From the NCBI RefSeq assembly GCF_003751605.1, contig NZ_RJVJ01000001.1, forward strand, positions 1,674,001 to 1,738,000: a stretch of 64,000 nt of DNA, read 5' to 3'. Shown here piece after piece: positions 22,701-30,648 of the stretch. The notes under the pieces are model-generated. The model made no database searches and had not been told where the DNA came from. It worked only from the letters and a program-made list of their open reading frames with translations. Position 1 is the first letter of the stretch. The number at the start of each line of letters is the position of its first letter. The translations under genes and the position numbers were made by a program. The DNA is from Kitasatospora cineracea (lineage in GTDB: Bacteria; Actinomycetota; Actinomycetes; Streptomycetales; Streptomycetaceae).

Positions 22701-24761
22701 ATGGGCAGGAACAGCACGAGCAAGAACAGCGACGCCGAGGCCCAGCACCGGGAGTCCCTGGAGGGTGCCAGCACCCTGGAAGGCATCGGCGCGTGGGTCG
22801 CGCACCGGGCCAAGCCCTACACCCCGCCGTGGATCCTGGCCGCCGCGACCGGCGTCGCGGGGTCGGTGGCGTGGGTTCCGGCGCACGGCTCCCCCGGCTA
22901 CGCGGTCGGCCTGACCCTCGGATCCGTCGCGGTGACCAGGGTGACCGCGTGGGCGGGGAAGTCCACCAGGCAGCAGCGCCGCCTCCACTCCGCCGTGACT
23001 GTGGCGGCCGGCAGCACATGGTTCACGACGATGGCGCTGGCCGGGTGGAACTCCTTCACCCTGGGGGCATTCTGGATCGGCGGCGGCGCTTTGGCGCTGT
23101 CGTGGAACGTGCGCCAGGTGATGCGCCGCAACCCCGAAGCAGTCCAGGCCGGTACCGACGCGGACGGGTCGCTGCTGGAGAAGGTGAAGCTCGCCGGGGC
23201 GAAGATCCGCAAGGCGGAGGTGGAGCCGAACCGGGTTAACGCCGAACTCCTGCTGCCGGCGGGTGAGCTGACGAACGATGACGTGGCCCGGTCGCTGGGC
23301 AACATCGCGTCCGCGCTAGACGTCGCGCCGACGGCCGTGCGGTACCTGCCCGACCCGGACTCCGCCCGGCGCGGCACCCTCACCGTGGTCCCGAAGGACA
23401 TGCTCGCCGAGGTGGTCGAGTGGGAGATGCCCACCCAGGTGGGCGGCTCGATCGCTGATCCGCTGGTCATCGGCCGCTACGACGACGGGTCGCCGCTGAT
23501 GCTGTGGCTGCCCGGCAACCCGCAGGCAGGCCGCAACTCGACGCACCTGCTGATCTGCGGTGGGACCGGCTCGGGCAAGGGCGACGGTGCGCTGAACGTG
23601 GTGTCCGAGATCATGGGCCGCCGCGACGTCATCGTGTGGTTCTCCGACCCGAAGTCGTTCCAGGACTTCGGCCCGCTGCGGCCCGGAATGGACTGGGCCG
23701 TCGAAGGCGGCGCGGCCACCGAGACCATGGTGACCGCTCTGCAGGCGGTCATTCCCGCCCGCACCCGGTGGCTCGGCGAGCACGGCTACCGCCAGTGGGT
23801 GCCGGCCGCTGCTGAGCCGCAGACCGACCGCGCGCACTCCTGCCGCAAGGGCGGGGCGTGCGGGTGCGAGGGCATGCCGTTCCTGGTCGGGTGGTTCGAG
23901 GAAGCCGCCAACACCCTGCGGTTCATGGGCGAAGACACTTTCACCGGCATCGCCCAGGAAGCCCGCTCAGCCGGTATCTCGCTGGTCATCTCGCTCCAGC
24001 GCCCCAGCCACGACCAGATCTCCACCAGCACCCGCGCGTCCATCCCGTCGGTCCTGTGCTTCGGCCTGGACCCGCGCGACGAAGGCATGGCGCTCCCGCC
24101 GTCGGTGCTGGACGCGGGTGCACACCCGGGGGCGTGGGGCAACCGCCGCCCCGGCTACTGCTACCTGGTCACCCCGGGCGTCGAGGAGCAGCGCTACAGC
24201 GCCCCGAGTCGCACCCTGCGCTTCACCGGGCAGGCCGCCCGGGTCATGGAACAGCTCGCCGCGTGGGCCCGCCGCAACGGAGCCACCGTCGACCCCATCA
24301 CCGCGAAAGCCGCGGCCGCCGCCGTCGGCAACGCCTACACCCACCGCCACCCCACCGAGGACGAGCAGGCGGAGGACAGCGTGTACCTCGCCGACAGCGA
24401 CGACGACCGCGAGCCGGAGCCGGAGGCGGCGGGGCGGGTGGACGCGGAGGACGCCCACCTCGACCCGCAGGCCGAACTCCCCCCGGTCCCCGGCACCCTG
24501 GCCGCGATCACGCTCGGCGCGCCGGCGCCGGAGTTCACGCCAGAGGAAGCCCGCGCCGCGATGGAAGGCATCATCGCCGAGTTCGAGCAGCGCGGCGTGA
24601 TGGTCATCGGCCCGAAGGACGTCATGGACCAGGCCGCCCGCCTCGGGCGCTCCCGTCCGTGGGTGTCGGGCGAGTTCCGTCGCATGGTCGAGGACGGCCG
24701 TCTGGTGCCGGCCGCGCAGAAGGGCCGGTACCGCATCACCCCCGCTGCGGCGCTGGTCTGA
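22701..24761 (+). CDS. traB: FtsK/SpoIIIE-like conjugal DNA translocase
   Basis: 686 residues. Two to four membrane segments lie within residues 40-135. The motor follows, with Walker A GGTGSGKG (287-294), the DPKSFQDFG strand, a Cys-rich insertion (CRKGGACGCEG) and VGWFEEAANTL and ISLQRPSHDQIS as the second half of the ATPase core. An acidic linker (530-600) leads to a C-terminal winged helix (PKDVMDQAARLGRSRPWVSG) of the kind that reads clt repeats. TraB proteins of streptomycetes form a hexameric pore and move double-stranded DNA between mycelia without a relaxase. The stop codon lies within the first copy of the CTGACACC repeats that follow. ATG at 22701 after AGGAGGC. Confidence 0.93.
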   Translation: MGRNSTSKNSDAEAQHRESLEGASTLEGIGAWVAHRAKPYTPPWILAAATGVAGSVAWVPAHGSPGYAVGLTLGSVAVTRVTAWAGKSTRQQRRLHSAVTVAAGSTWFTTMALAGWNSFTLGAFWIGGGALALSWNVRQVMRRNPEAVQAGTDADGSLLEKVKLAGAKIRKAEVEPNRVNAELLLPAGELTNDDVARSLGNIASALDVAPTAVRYLPDPDSARRGTLTVVPKDMLAEVVEWEMPTQVGGSIADPLVIGRYDDGSPLMLWLPGNPQAGRNSTHLLICGGTGSGKGDGALNVVSEIMGRRDVIVWFSDPKSFQDFGPLRPGMDWAVEGGAATETMVTALQAVIPARTRWLGEHGYRQWVPAAAEPQTDRAHSCRKGGACGCEGMPFLVGWFEEAANTLRFMGEDTFTGIAQEARSAGISLVISLQRPSHDQISTSTRASIPSVLCFGLDPRDEGMALPPSVLDAGAHPGAWGNRRPGYCYLVTPGVEEQRYSAPSRTLRFTGQAARVMEQLAAWARRNGATVDPITAKAAAAAVGNAYTHRHPTEDEQAEDSVYLADSDDDREPEPEAAGRVDAEDAHLDPQAELPPVPGTLAAITLGAPAPEFTPEEARAAMEGIIAEFEQRGVMVIGPKDVMDQAARLGRSRPWVSGEFRRMVEDGRLVPAAQKGRYRITPAAALV

Positions 24762-24858
24762 CACCCCCTGACACCTGACACCCGCTGACACCCAAACCCC
24801 TAGGCAGACGCGGGTGTCAGAGCGGCCTGACACCTCTCTGACACCCGCGTCTGACACC
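24758..24858 (+). repeat. CTGACACC repeat array, candidate clt
   Basis: Seven direct copies of CTGACACC begin at 24758, 24768, 24775, 24785, 24827, 24838 and 24851, with one inverted copy GGTGTCAG at 24813-24820 and a partial copy at 24863. Spacing of 7-13 bp puts several on the same helix face. In streptomycete plasmids the sequence recognised by TraB (clt) is a cluster of 8-bp direct repeats next to traB, as here. Confidence 0.75.
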
Positions 24859-24957
24859 TGCTCTGACAGTCCGGCGAACGACAACGGCGGCCCCCCTCTG
24901 CCAAGAACCGGGGCCGCCGTCTTCCAGCATCCGCGAAGAGAACTGGAGACACCCAGC

Positions 24958-25812
24958 ATGACCCAACCCACCCTCATCCGGGGAGAGCACCTGCCCGTGG
25001 CGCTCTCTCTGGCCGTCTCCGGCGTGCCCGTGCTGCCGTTGCGGGCCGGGAAGGTGCCGTTCGGCAACTGCCCGGACTGCGTCGGCAACGCATGCGGCGG
25101 CCGGCCGAACATGAAGACCCCTGGCCCCTGCACGTGCCTGGCCCCCTGCCACGGCTGGGCCGCCGCCACCACCGAACCCGGCACCCTCAACTCCGCCGAG
25201 TGGGCCCGGGCCTGGCAGCAGGCCGCCGCTGTGGCCTACCACCCGGGCGGCGCCGGAGTCACGGTCGTGGACCTCGACAACCCCGACGCCATCGCCTGGG
25301 CGAGGGAGCACCTGCCCGGGACCCGGACCGTGCCGACGACCCGTGGTGAGCACTGGATCTACCGGGGCGTCATGCCCTCCGCCAACGCCGTCCGCCCGGG
25401 CGTGGACATCAAGTCGGCCATGTCCTACGCCCGGTGGCTCGGCCCCGGAACCGGCACCACGGCCGCCCTCCCCGATGCGGTGCGCGCCCTGGTGGTGCGG
25501 GAGCCCGCCCCCGCCCGACCGACGCCCGTCACGGTGACCGCGTCCGCCGGGGGTGGGCAGTGCCCGCACCGCACGCCGACCTTCCTGGAGCGCGGGATCG
25601 CGATGGCCGAGCAGCGCATCGCCGCCGCCACCGCCGCGGTGCACGCCACCGTCTTCGGGGCGTTCCTGGCGGTCCTCTCCACCCACGGCCGGTGCGGCTG
25701 CCTGACGGAGGCGCACATCGCCCGGCTGTTCGCCGCCGCCGGCGCGAAGGGCGAGAGCGCCCGGCACTGCGCCGACGCGTGGGCGAACGCTGTCCACAGG
25801 CTGGGGATGTAG
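24958..25812 (+). CDS. Bifunctional DNA primase/polymerase (Prim-Pol)
   Basis: 284 residues. Residues about 10-190 form the Prim-Pol core: VPVLPLRAGKVPFGNCPDC, the metal-binding VVDLDNPDA with two acids, VPTTRGEHWIYRG and VDIKSA. A Cys cluster (CPDC, CTCLAPC) near residues 40-65 may hold zinc. The C-terminal 90 residues are helical and look like a helicase-loading or PriCT-type domain. The ATG at 24958 follows CTGGAG at good spacing; an upstream frame is only the repeat array. With the downstream ATPase it forms the replication module of many AICEs, allowing autonomous copying after excision. Four bases separate the two genes. Confidence 0.88.
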   Translation: MTQPTLIRGEHLPVALSLAVSGVPVLPLRAGKVPFGNCPDCVGNACGGRPNMKTPGPCTCLAPCHGWAAATTEPGTLNSAEWARAWQQAAAVAYHPGGAGVTVVDLDNPDAIAWAREHLPGTRTVPTTRGEHWIYRGVMPSANAVRPGVDIKSAMSYARWLGPGTGTTAALPDAVRALVVREPAPARPTPVTVTASAGGGQCPHRTPTFLERGIAMAEQRIAAATAAVHATVFGAFLAVLSTHGRCGCLTEAHIARLFAAAGAKGESARHCADAWANAVHRLGM

Positions 25813-25815
25813 ACC

Positions 25816-27291
25816 GTGGCCGAGGACGAGAAGAACCCGGGGCGTGAGGTCATCGCCGACTACGCCCACTCCCACTTCAGGTACTTCCGCACCGCTGACG
25901 GCACCGTCTACGCCCAGCGCAACGGCAACCCTGTGGCCCGGCCCATCCGCTCCCAGGGCACGACCGGCAGCCACCGCCAGGAACTCATGGTCGGTCTCTA
26001 CCGGGACGGGCTCGGCGTGTTCAACGGCACCTCGCTCAAGGAGGCACTGGACTTGATCGAAGCACTCGCCCTGTCCGAGGACGTCCAGCCCGTCCACATC
26101 CGCGTCGCCCCCGGCTTCGACGGCGCGACGTGGCTCGACCTCGGCCGCGCCGACGGAAAGTCCGTGCGGATCCACCCCAACGGCTGGGACATCCTCACCC
26201 CGGACCCGCGAGAGGTGTGCTGGCGACGCACCCAGCTCACCGGCGAACTCCCCCTCCCCGTCAAGGACACCGACGGCAAAGGGCTCGATCTGCTGCTGAG
26301 GCTGTGCAACTTCGCCGACGCGCCGACCGAGTGCCTGGCCATCGCCTGGCTGATCGGCTGCCTCGGTCCGTCCGTCCCCGTGCCGGCCCCGTTCCTGACC
26401 GGGCCGCAGGGCGCGGGCAAGTCCACCGGCGGCCGGATGCTCGTGCGGATTGTCGAGGGCATGAGCGGTGACCTGCGCCGCGCCCCGAAGGACGAGGAGA
26501 ACCTGATCGCCGCCGTCGCGGCCGGATGGGTCACCGCCCTCGACAACCTGAGCCACATGACCCCGGACCTTTCCGACGCCATGTGCTGCATCGTCACCGG
26601 TGCCGAGAGCGTCAAGCGCGCCCTGTTCACCGACGGCGACGTCCACCGCGCCTCCTACCGCCGGCCGCTGCTGCTGACCGGCATCGACGTCGGCGTGATT
26701 CGCCCCGACCTGGCGGAGCGGCTCCTGCCCCTGCGGCTGGAGCGCCCCGCCGTCCGCCGCACCGAGGCGGAGCTGTGGGCCGAGTACGCAGAGGTGCTGC
26801 CCGTCGTCCTCGGGTCGCTGCTCGACCTGACGGTGAAGGTCCGGGCGGCCGAGGCGGAGACCCCGACCGACCTGCGGATGGCGGACTTCGCCCACCTGTG
26901 CGCGCAGCTCGACGCCGCGACCGGACTCGGCGCGCTGGCCGCCTACCGAGCCAGCTTGGACGACCTGAACGATGACGTGATCGAGGGTGACCTTCTCGCG
27001 CAGACCGTTCTCAAGCACGCCGAGACCATCGAGCCGGGCGGGGCACAGCGCATGACCTCAACCGAGTGGCTGGCGTCCCTCAGCCGCCTCTACGCGGGCG
27101 ACGAACTCCGCTCCCTGCCCAAGGGGTGGCCCACCACCGGAAAGGTCCTCTCCGACCGGCTCAAGCGCCTCCAGCCCACCCTCGCCGCCCGCCGGGTCCT
27201 CATCGACACCGGCCGCACCCGCGAAGGCCGCTACCTGGAGATGGCCCGCCCCGCCCCCACGCCCCCGCACGAACGGCACCCGCTGTTCTGA
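25816..27291 (+). CDS. AICE replication ATPase/helicase
   Basis: 491 residues. A P-loop ATPase core has Walker A GPQGAGKST near residue 200, VTALDNLSHM (Walker B-like) and LLLTGIDVGV (sensor region), as in phage D5/DnaB-like replication helicases of the SF3 type. Residues 1-150 contain no motif I know; residues 400-480 look like a winged helix (STEWLASLSRLY and TTGKVLSDRLKRLQ) that may bind the origin repeats downstream. GTG at 25816 sits 3 nt after the primase stop. Together the two proteins probably start replication at the GTGACGCA iterons. Confidence 0.83.
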   Translation: MAEDEKNPGREVIADYAHSHFRYFRTADGTVYAQRNGNPVARPIRSQGTTGSHRQELMVGLYRDGLGVFNGTSLKEALDLIEALALSEDVQPVHIRVAPGFDGATWLDLGRADGKSVRIHPNGWDILTPDPREVCWRRTQLTGELPLPVKDTDGKGLDLLLRLCNFADAPTECLAIAWLIGCLGPSVPVPAPFLTGPQGAGKSTGGRMLVRIVEGMSGDLRRAPKDEENLIAAVAAGWVTALDNLSHMTPDLSDAMCCIVTGAESVKRALFTDGDVHRASYRRPLLLTGIDVGVIRPDLAERLLPLRLERPAVRRTEAELWAEYAEVLPVVLGSLLDLTVKVRAAEAETPTDLRMADFAHLCAQLDAATGLGALAAYRASLDDLNDDVIEGDLLAQTVLKHAETIEPGGAQRMTSTEWLASLSRLYAGDELRSLPKGWPTTGKVLSDRLKRLQPTLAARRVLIDTGRTREGRYLEMARPAPTPPHERHPLF

Positions 27292-27305
27292 CCCAGCCTC
27301 AAAGA

Positions 27306-27362
27306 CCGAACAGCAAGAGGAGCACGGCCGCGCCACGCACGGGTGCTCCTCTTGCTGTTCGG
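27306..27362. terminator. 20-bp perfect hairpin after the replication gene
   Basis: CCGAACAGCAAGAGGAGCAC (27306-27325) and its exact complement (27343-27362) flank a 17-nt loop, 15 bp after the rep stop. It can end rep transcription; given its length and place at the edge of the iteron region it could also be a structural part of the origin. Confidence 0.65.
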
Positions 27363-27469
27363 CGGCTGCGCCGCCCCAGAACGTGCCGCGCAGCGGCTCC
27401 TCCTTCTCGTTCTGAGGCGCACCCGCCCCAGAACAGAAACCCCTTCTTTTGTCCTAAGTAGGAAGACGC

Positions 27470-27675
27470 TGCGTCACCTTCGTCACGCCGGCCGGAAAAC
27501 CACCCCCGACCTGCGGCGAAAGCCGTGACGCAGACGACGGACGCTGCGTCACCCCTGCGTCACCGCGTCACCAGATGACGCAGCCCGTGACACACCCATG
27601 ACGCACACCCCAACCCCCGCGCCACACAAAACCACAGGTCAGAAGCCCGCGTGACGACGGTGACGCTGTGACGCA
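27470..27675. repeat. GTGACGCA iteron cluster, candidate replication origin
   Basis: The interval 27292-27807 holds no gene. Copies of GTGACGCA or its complement TGCGTCAC lie at 27470, 27525-27532, 27545-27552, 27556-27563 and 27668-27675, with one-base variants at 27575-27582, 27587-27594 and 27598-27605 and shorter ones around 27565 and 27651-27666. Both orientations occur. Position directly after the replication genes fits an origin bound by the Rep ATPase. The A-rich stretch CACACAAAACCACA near 27623 may be the opening site. Confidence 0.7.
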
Positions 27676-27726
27676 GAAATCCCCACCTCGGACACACGCA
27701 CGGCAAGAAGGCTCCGAACACCAGCT

Positions 27727-27759
27727 CAGAACCGGTCAGCACAGGTTGAGTCGGTTCTG
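27727..27759. promoter_or_regulatory. Inverted repeat upstream of the excisionase gene
   Basis: CAGAACCG (27727-27734) and CGGTTCTG (27752-27759) frame a 17-bp spacer 49 bp before the excisionase start. Size and place suggest an operator for the xis-int transcript; no protein can be assigned. Confidence 0.45.
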
Positions 27760-27807
27760 GTGGATGTGTCAGCGGTCCGGCCTGCCTGAGCCACAGGGAG
27801 GACCACA

Positions 27808-28050
27808 TTGAGCACCAGCCTGCCCCAGCTCTCGGCCACGCAGGACCACGACTCAACCCTCATCGCCCTCACGGTCGAAGAGGCGGCCCGCCGCCTCGGT
27901 GTCGGCCGCACCACCATGTTCGCCCTCATCCGTACGGGCGAGGTCCCGAGCATCCCCATCGGTCGCCTCCACCGTGTGCCGGCCGAGGCGCTGACTCAGT
28001 ACGTCCGCCGCCGGATGCAGGAGTCCGGCTTCGCCCCGATCGCAGCCTGA
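27808..28050 (+). CDS. xis: Excisionase (MerR/HTH_17-type)
   Basis: 80 residues with the excisionase winged-helix pattern LTVEEAARRLGVGRTTMFAL, IRTGEVPSIPIGRLHRVPAEAL. It bends DNA at att sites and directs the integrase to excise. The TTG start at 27808 is preferred: GGGAGGA lies 5 nt before it and no ATG or GTG precedes the domain. It is followed after 13 bp by the integrase gene, also with a TTG start, so the two are expressed together at a modest level. Confidence 0.9.
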   Translation: MSTSLPQLSATQDHDSTLIALTVEEAARRLGVGRTTMFALIRTGEVPSIPIGRLHRVPAEALTQYVRRRMQESGFAPIAA

Positions 28051-28063
28051 GGAGGCTTCACCC

Positions 28064-29290
28064 TTGGCAACCCGTCAGCCCAACGGCGCTTCGAGCATCT
28101 ACCAGGACAAGGACGGCAAATGGCACGGCCGCGTGACCGTCGGTGTGAAGGACGACGGCACCCCCGACCGGCGTCACATCAGGGGCAAGAACCGGGCCGA
28201 GGTAACCAAGAAGGTTCGGGAGCTGGAGAAGAAGCGGGACGAGGGTAACATCCCGAAGGCCGGCAAGAAGTGGACCGTCACGTCCTGGCTCACCCACTGG
28301 GTCGAGAACATTGCGGCTCTGTCCGTCCGGCCGAACACCCTGTCCGGCTACCGGGTGGCGGTCAACGTCCACTTGATCCCCGGGCTGGGCGCTCACCGGC
28401 TGGAGAAGCTTGAGCCGGAACATCTGGAGCGCTTCTACAAGAAGATGCAGGACAACGGCAGCAAGCCCGCCACTGCTCACCAGGCCCATCGCACCATCCG
28501 GGCCGCGCTCAACCAGGCGGTGAGGCGCGGGCACATCACTCGCAACGTCGCCTCCCTGGCCACGGCGCCCAAGGTGGAAGAGGAGGAGGTGACGCCGTAC
28601 GAGGTCGAGGAGGTGCAGCGGCTTCTGCTGGAGGCGGGCAAGCGCCGGAACAGCGGCCGGTGGGCGGTCGCCCTCGCGCTCGGACTGCGGCAGGGCGAAG
28701 CGCTCGGACTCCAATGGACGGACATCGACCTGGACGAAGGAACTCTCTGGGTCCGCCAGAGCATGCAGCGGCCGAAGTACCGTCACGGCTGCGAGGGCGA
28801 GTCCTGCGGGAAGAAGCACGCCGGCCGGTGCCCCGAGCGGATTCGGACGAACAAGCAGGCGGCCCCCACCAAGTCGAAGGCGGGTAAGCGGCTGATCGGA
28901 TTGCCCGACCAGCTCATCAAGGTGCTGCGGCTCCACCAGGAGGAGCAGGAGCGGGAGCGGCTCCAGGCCCGGCAGCTCTGGCAGGACGGTGGGTGGGTCT
29001 TCGCCACCGAGACCGGCCAGCCGCTCATCCCGCGCACCGACTGGGACGAGTGGAAGCGCTTGCTTCAGGCCGCCGGGCTCCGTGACGGCCGTCTCCACGA
29101 CGCTCGCCACACTGCCGGCACGATCCTGCTCATCCTCGGCGTGCCCGAGCGGATCGTGATGGACATCATGGGCTGGTCGAGCACCGCCATGGCCCACCGG
29201 TACCAGCACGTGACGAAGCGGGTCCGCCGTGACGTGGCCCAGCAGATCGGTGGACTCATCTGGACGGTGGCTCAGGAGCAGACCGATTGA
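28064..29290 (+). CDS. int: Tyrosine recombinase, AICE integrase
   Basis: 408 residues: an arm-binding N-terminus (SSIYQDKDGKWHGRVTVG), a SAM-like core-binding domain (about 70-160) and the catalytic domain with Arg209 (GLRQGEALGL), His345-x-x-Arg348 (LHDARHT) and nucleophile Tyr380 (HRYQHVT). Between the first Arg strand and the basic hairpin is an insertion with Cys243, Cys248, His252 and Cys256 (HGCEGESCGKKHAGRC), a possible zinc site also kept in the fossil at 15607. The TTG start at 28064 follows GAGGAGG. It inserts the element into the tRNA-Ser 3' end next door. Confidence 0.95.
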   Translation: MATRQPNGASSIYQDKDGKWHGRVTVGVKDDGTPDRRHIRGKNRAEVTKKVRELEKKRDEGNIPKAGKKWTVTSWLTHWVENIAALSVRPNTLSGYRVAVNVHLIPGLGAHRLEKLEPEHLERFYKKMQDNGSKPATAHQAHRTIRAALNQAVRRGHITRNVASLATAPKVEEEEVTPYEVEEVQRLLLEAGKRRNSGRWAVALALGLRQGEALGLQWTDIDLDEGTLWVRQSMQRPKYRHGCEGESCGKKHAGRCPERIRTNKQAAPTKSKAGKRLIGLPDQLIKVLRLHQEEQERERLQARQLWQDGGWVFATETGQPLIPRTDWDEWKRLLQAAGLRDGRLHDARHTAGTILLILGVPERIVMDIMGWSSTAMAHRYQHVTKRVRRDVAQQIGGLIWTVAQEQTD

Positions 29291-29361
29291 CCAAACCGGT
29301 CATCCATGAAGCGCTGCTTCCGCGAGACTGTGCCGATCAGCAGCCGAGGTGAGGGACGGCA

Positions 29362-29757
29362 GTGGAGACGTACATCATCAGAGGAACCGCCGAGCGGCCA
29401 GCAGACTGCGATGCGTGCCAGAAGTCGGTTCAACGTCCGATCATTCTGGAGACTGCGGACCGTGATGGTAACCCACTGGGCCACTACTCACATGTTGGCT
29501 TGGACTGCGCAGCCAAGCGGACCAAGAAGGACCGGACGGCGGTTGAGGCAGCGGCCGAGCGAGCCGACAAGCGACGCCGAGAGGACGAACGCCGGGCAGC
29601 CCAGCGGGAAGCGGATCGGATCCGCCGTGACAAGCTCGAACGCCAGTGGTTGACCGAGACCTATGGCGTCGATGACATCTTCGACGCGATCGAGAAGAGC
29701 GGGAAGGATTGGAGCGAGGTTTGGGGGGAACGCAACGCATGGATTGAGTCACAGTAG
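29362..29757 (+). CDS. Hypothetical protein between integrase and attR
   Basis: 131 residues. The N-terminus has CDACQKSVQRPIILETADRD with a third Cys in GLDCAAKR, possibly a small zinc fold; residues 55-100 are a strongly charged helix or coiled coil (ERADKRRREDERRAAQREAD); the end is acidic with two Trp. The GTG at 29362 follows a GAGGTGAGGG site. It lies inside the element, 71 bp after integrase and before the right-arm repeats. Family not recognised. Confidence 0.65.
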   Translation: METYIIRGTAERPADCDACQKSVQRPIILETADRDGNPLGHYSHVGLDCAAKRTKKDRTAVEAAAERADKRRREDERRAAQREADRIRRDKLERQWLTETYGVDDIFDAIEKSGKDWSEVWGERNAWIESQ

Positions 29758-29810
29758 GCACTGAAGTACCTCAGCCAGCCTGCTGCCGACTGGGATCGTC
29801 TCGGGCCAAC

Positions 29811-29831
29811 TGAGACCATATTTGAGACCAC
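29811..29831 (+). promoter_or_regulatory. Right-arm paired repeats, candidate integrase sites
   Basis: TGAGACCA, 4 bases (TATT), TGAGACCAC, 54 bp inside the right att repeat. Same orientation and spacing as the pair at 9640-9660. Confidence 0.7.
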
Positions 29832-29834
29832 CAT

Positions 29835-29874
29835 GACGAAGGCCCCCGACTGTCTCCAGTCGGGGGCCTTCGTC
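29835..29874. terminator. Terminator supplied by the element for tRNA-Ser
   Basis: A perfect 18-bp stem (GACGAAGGCCCCCGACTG and its complement) with a 4-nt loop. It lies 12 bp downstream of the tRNA-Ser 3' end (read leftwards) and replaces the chromosomal terminator now stranded at 9447-9482. It also separates the tRNA from the element's own rightward genes. Confidence 0.8.
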
Positions 29875-29884
29875 TGTCCTGCTC

Positions 29885-29945
29885 AGTGGCGGTAGCGGTG
29901 GGATTCGAACCCACGGTGGAGTTGCCCCCACACACGCTTTCGAGG
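29885..29945. other. attR
   Basis: 61 bp identical to 9483-9543, covering the tRNA-Ser gene from the anticodon loop to the CCA end plus two bases. The element carries this segment and so rebuilds the tRNA when it inserts. Confidence 0.95.
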
Positions 29946-29976
29946 CGTGCTCCTTTGGCCGCTCGGACACGCTACC
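29887..29976 (-). tRNA. tRNA-Ser (anticodon CGA)
   Basis: A 90-nt class II tRNA on the minus strand. The acceptor stem is GGTAGCG pairing with CGCTACC, followed by G and an encoded CCA. The anticodon stem-loop is CACGC-CTCGAAA-GCGTG, so the anticodon is CGA and the codon read is UCG. The T-arm contains GGTTCGAATCC, and a long variable arm is present. It is the integration target of the AICE and has been kept whole. Confidence 0.97.
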
Positions 29977-30028
29977 GAGGGGAACTCTACCGGATCGGGG
30001 GGACGGGGCGAAATCCGTTCCGGGGCGG

Positions 30029-30619
30029 TCAGCGCTGGGTGTCGAAGAAGGCCAGCAGTTGGGCGGTGCACTCTTCGGCGAGGACGCCGCCGACCACTTC
30101 GGGGCGGTGGTTGAGGCGGTTGTCGCGGACCACGTCGAAGAGCGAGCCGGCCGCGCCGGCCTTGGGGTCGTAGGCGCCGAAGACGACCCGGGCGAGGCGG
30201 GAGAGGACGATCGCGCCCGCGCACATGGTGCAGGGTTCGAGGGTGACGACCAGGGTGCAGCCGGTCAGGCGCCACTCGCCGGCCCGGCGGGCGTCGCCGT
30301 CCCGGCCGGGGGTGCTCCGCGCGGCCTCGTTCAGGGCCCGGGCGGCCGCGCGGATCGCCACCACCTCGGCGTGGCCGGTCGGGTCGCCGTCCGCCTCGCG
30401 GACGTTGTGGCCGCGGCCGAGCACGGTGCCGTCCGGGGCGAGGACGAACGCCCCGACCGGAACGTCACCGGTGGCGGTGGCCAGTGCGGCCTCCTCGATG
30501 GCGAGGCGCATCCGGCCCCGCCACCGGTCGCGGACCGGATCGGGGCGTTCGGGGGCGGGCAGCGGGGCGATCCGCGGCCGCGCACCGAGGTCGGTGGTCG
30601 AAAGGGGGGCGGGCTGCAT
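30029..30619 (-). CDS. tadA: tRNA-specific adenosine deaminase
   Basis: 196 residues in the cytidine/deoxycytidylate deaminase fold. The zinc site is TGHAEVVAIR with its catalytic Glu and PCTMCAGAIVLSRL with two Cys; GAYDPKAGAAGSLFD is typical of TadA. It converts A34 to inosine in tRNA-Arg(ACG), an essential reaction in most bacteria. The ATG at 30619 is taken, but the N-terminal 40 residues are not conserved-looking and a shorter start at MRLAIEEA is possible. It follows the acidic gene at 30649 with a 29-bp gap, an arrangement common in actinobacteria. Confidence 0.92.
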   Translation of the reverse strand: MQPAPLSTTDLGARPRIAPLPAPERPDPVRDRWRGRMRLAIEEAALATATGDVPVGAFVLAPDGTVLGRGHNVREADGDPTGHAEVVAIRAAARALNEAARSTPGRDGDARRAGEWRLTGCTLVVTLEPCTMCAGAIVLSRLARVVFGAYDPKAGAAGSLFDVVRDNRLNHRPEVVGGVLAEECTAQLLAFFDTQR

Positions 30620-30648
30620 GGACCCAGTGTCGGGCACCGGGCCCGCCG

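Larger units (their letters stand above)
9483..29945. mobile_element. Actinomycete integrative and conjugative element (AICE) in tRNA-Ser(CGA)
   Basis: About 20.4 kb between 61-bp direct repeats formed from the tRNA-Ser 3' half. The right end holds tyrosine integrase and excisionase next to attR; then come a replication module (helicase and primase-polymerase), the FtsK-like transfer gene traB, small spread genes and a GntR/HAD control pair, the order known from pSAM2-like elements. The left 8 kb is cargo: two TIR-domain proteins, a partner gene, an integrase fossil and two IS elements, in DNA of visibly lower GC. Paired TGAGACCA repeats in the same orientation and spacing near both ends fit integrase arm sites. 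All core functions are intact, so the element may still be active. Confidence 0.93.

Noticed and set aside
24758..24858. CRISPR array
   Set aside because: Units are 8 bp with 2-5 bp gaps and no spacers or cas genes; no CRISPR was seen anywhere in the window.
24814..24957. N-terminal extension of the primase-polymerase
   Set aside because: The extension is translated repeat DNA with no ribosome site; the ATG at 24958 has a good one.
27306..27362. An IS or MITE end
   Set aside because: A lone hairpin 15 bp after a stop codon, with no target duplication, is better explained as a terminator or origin structure.
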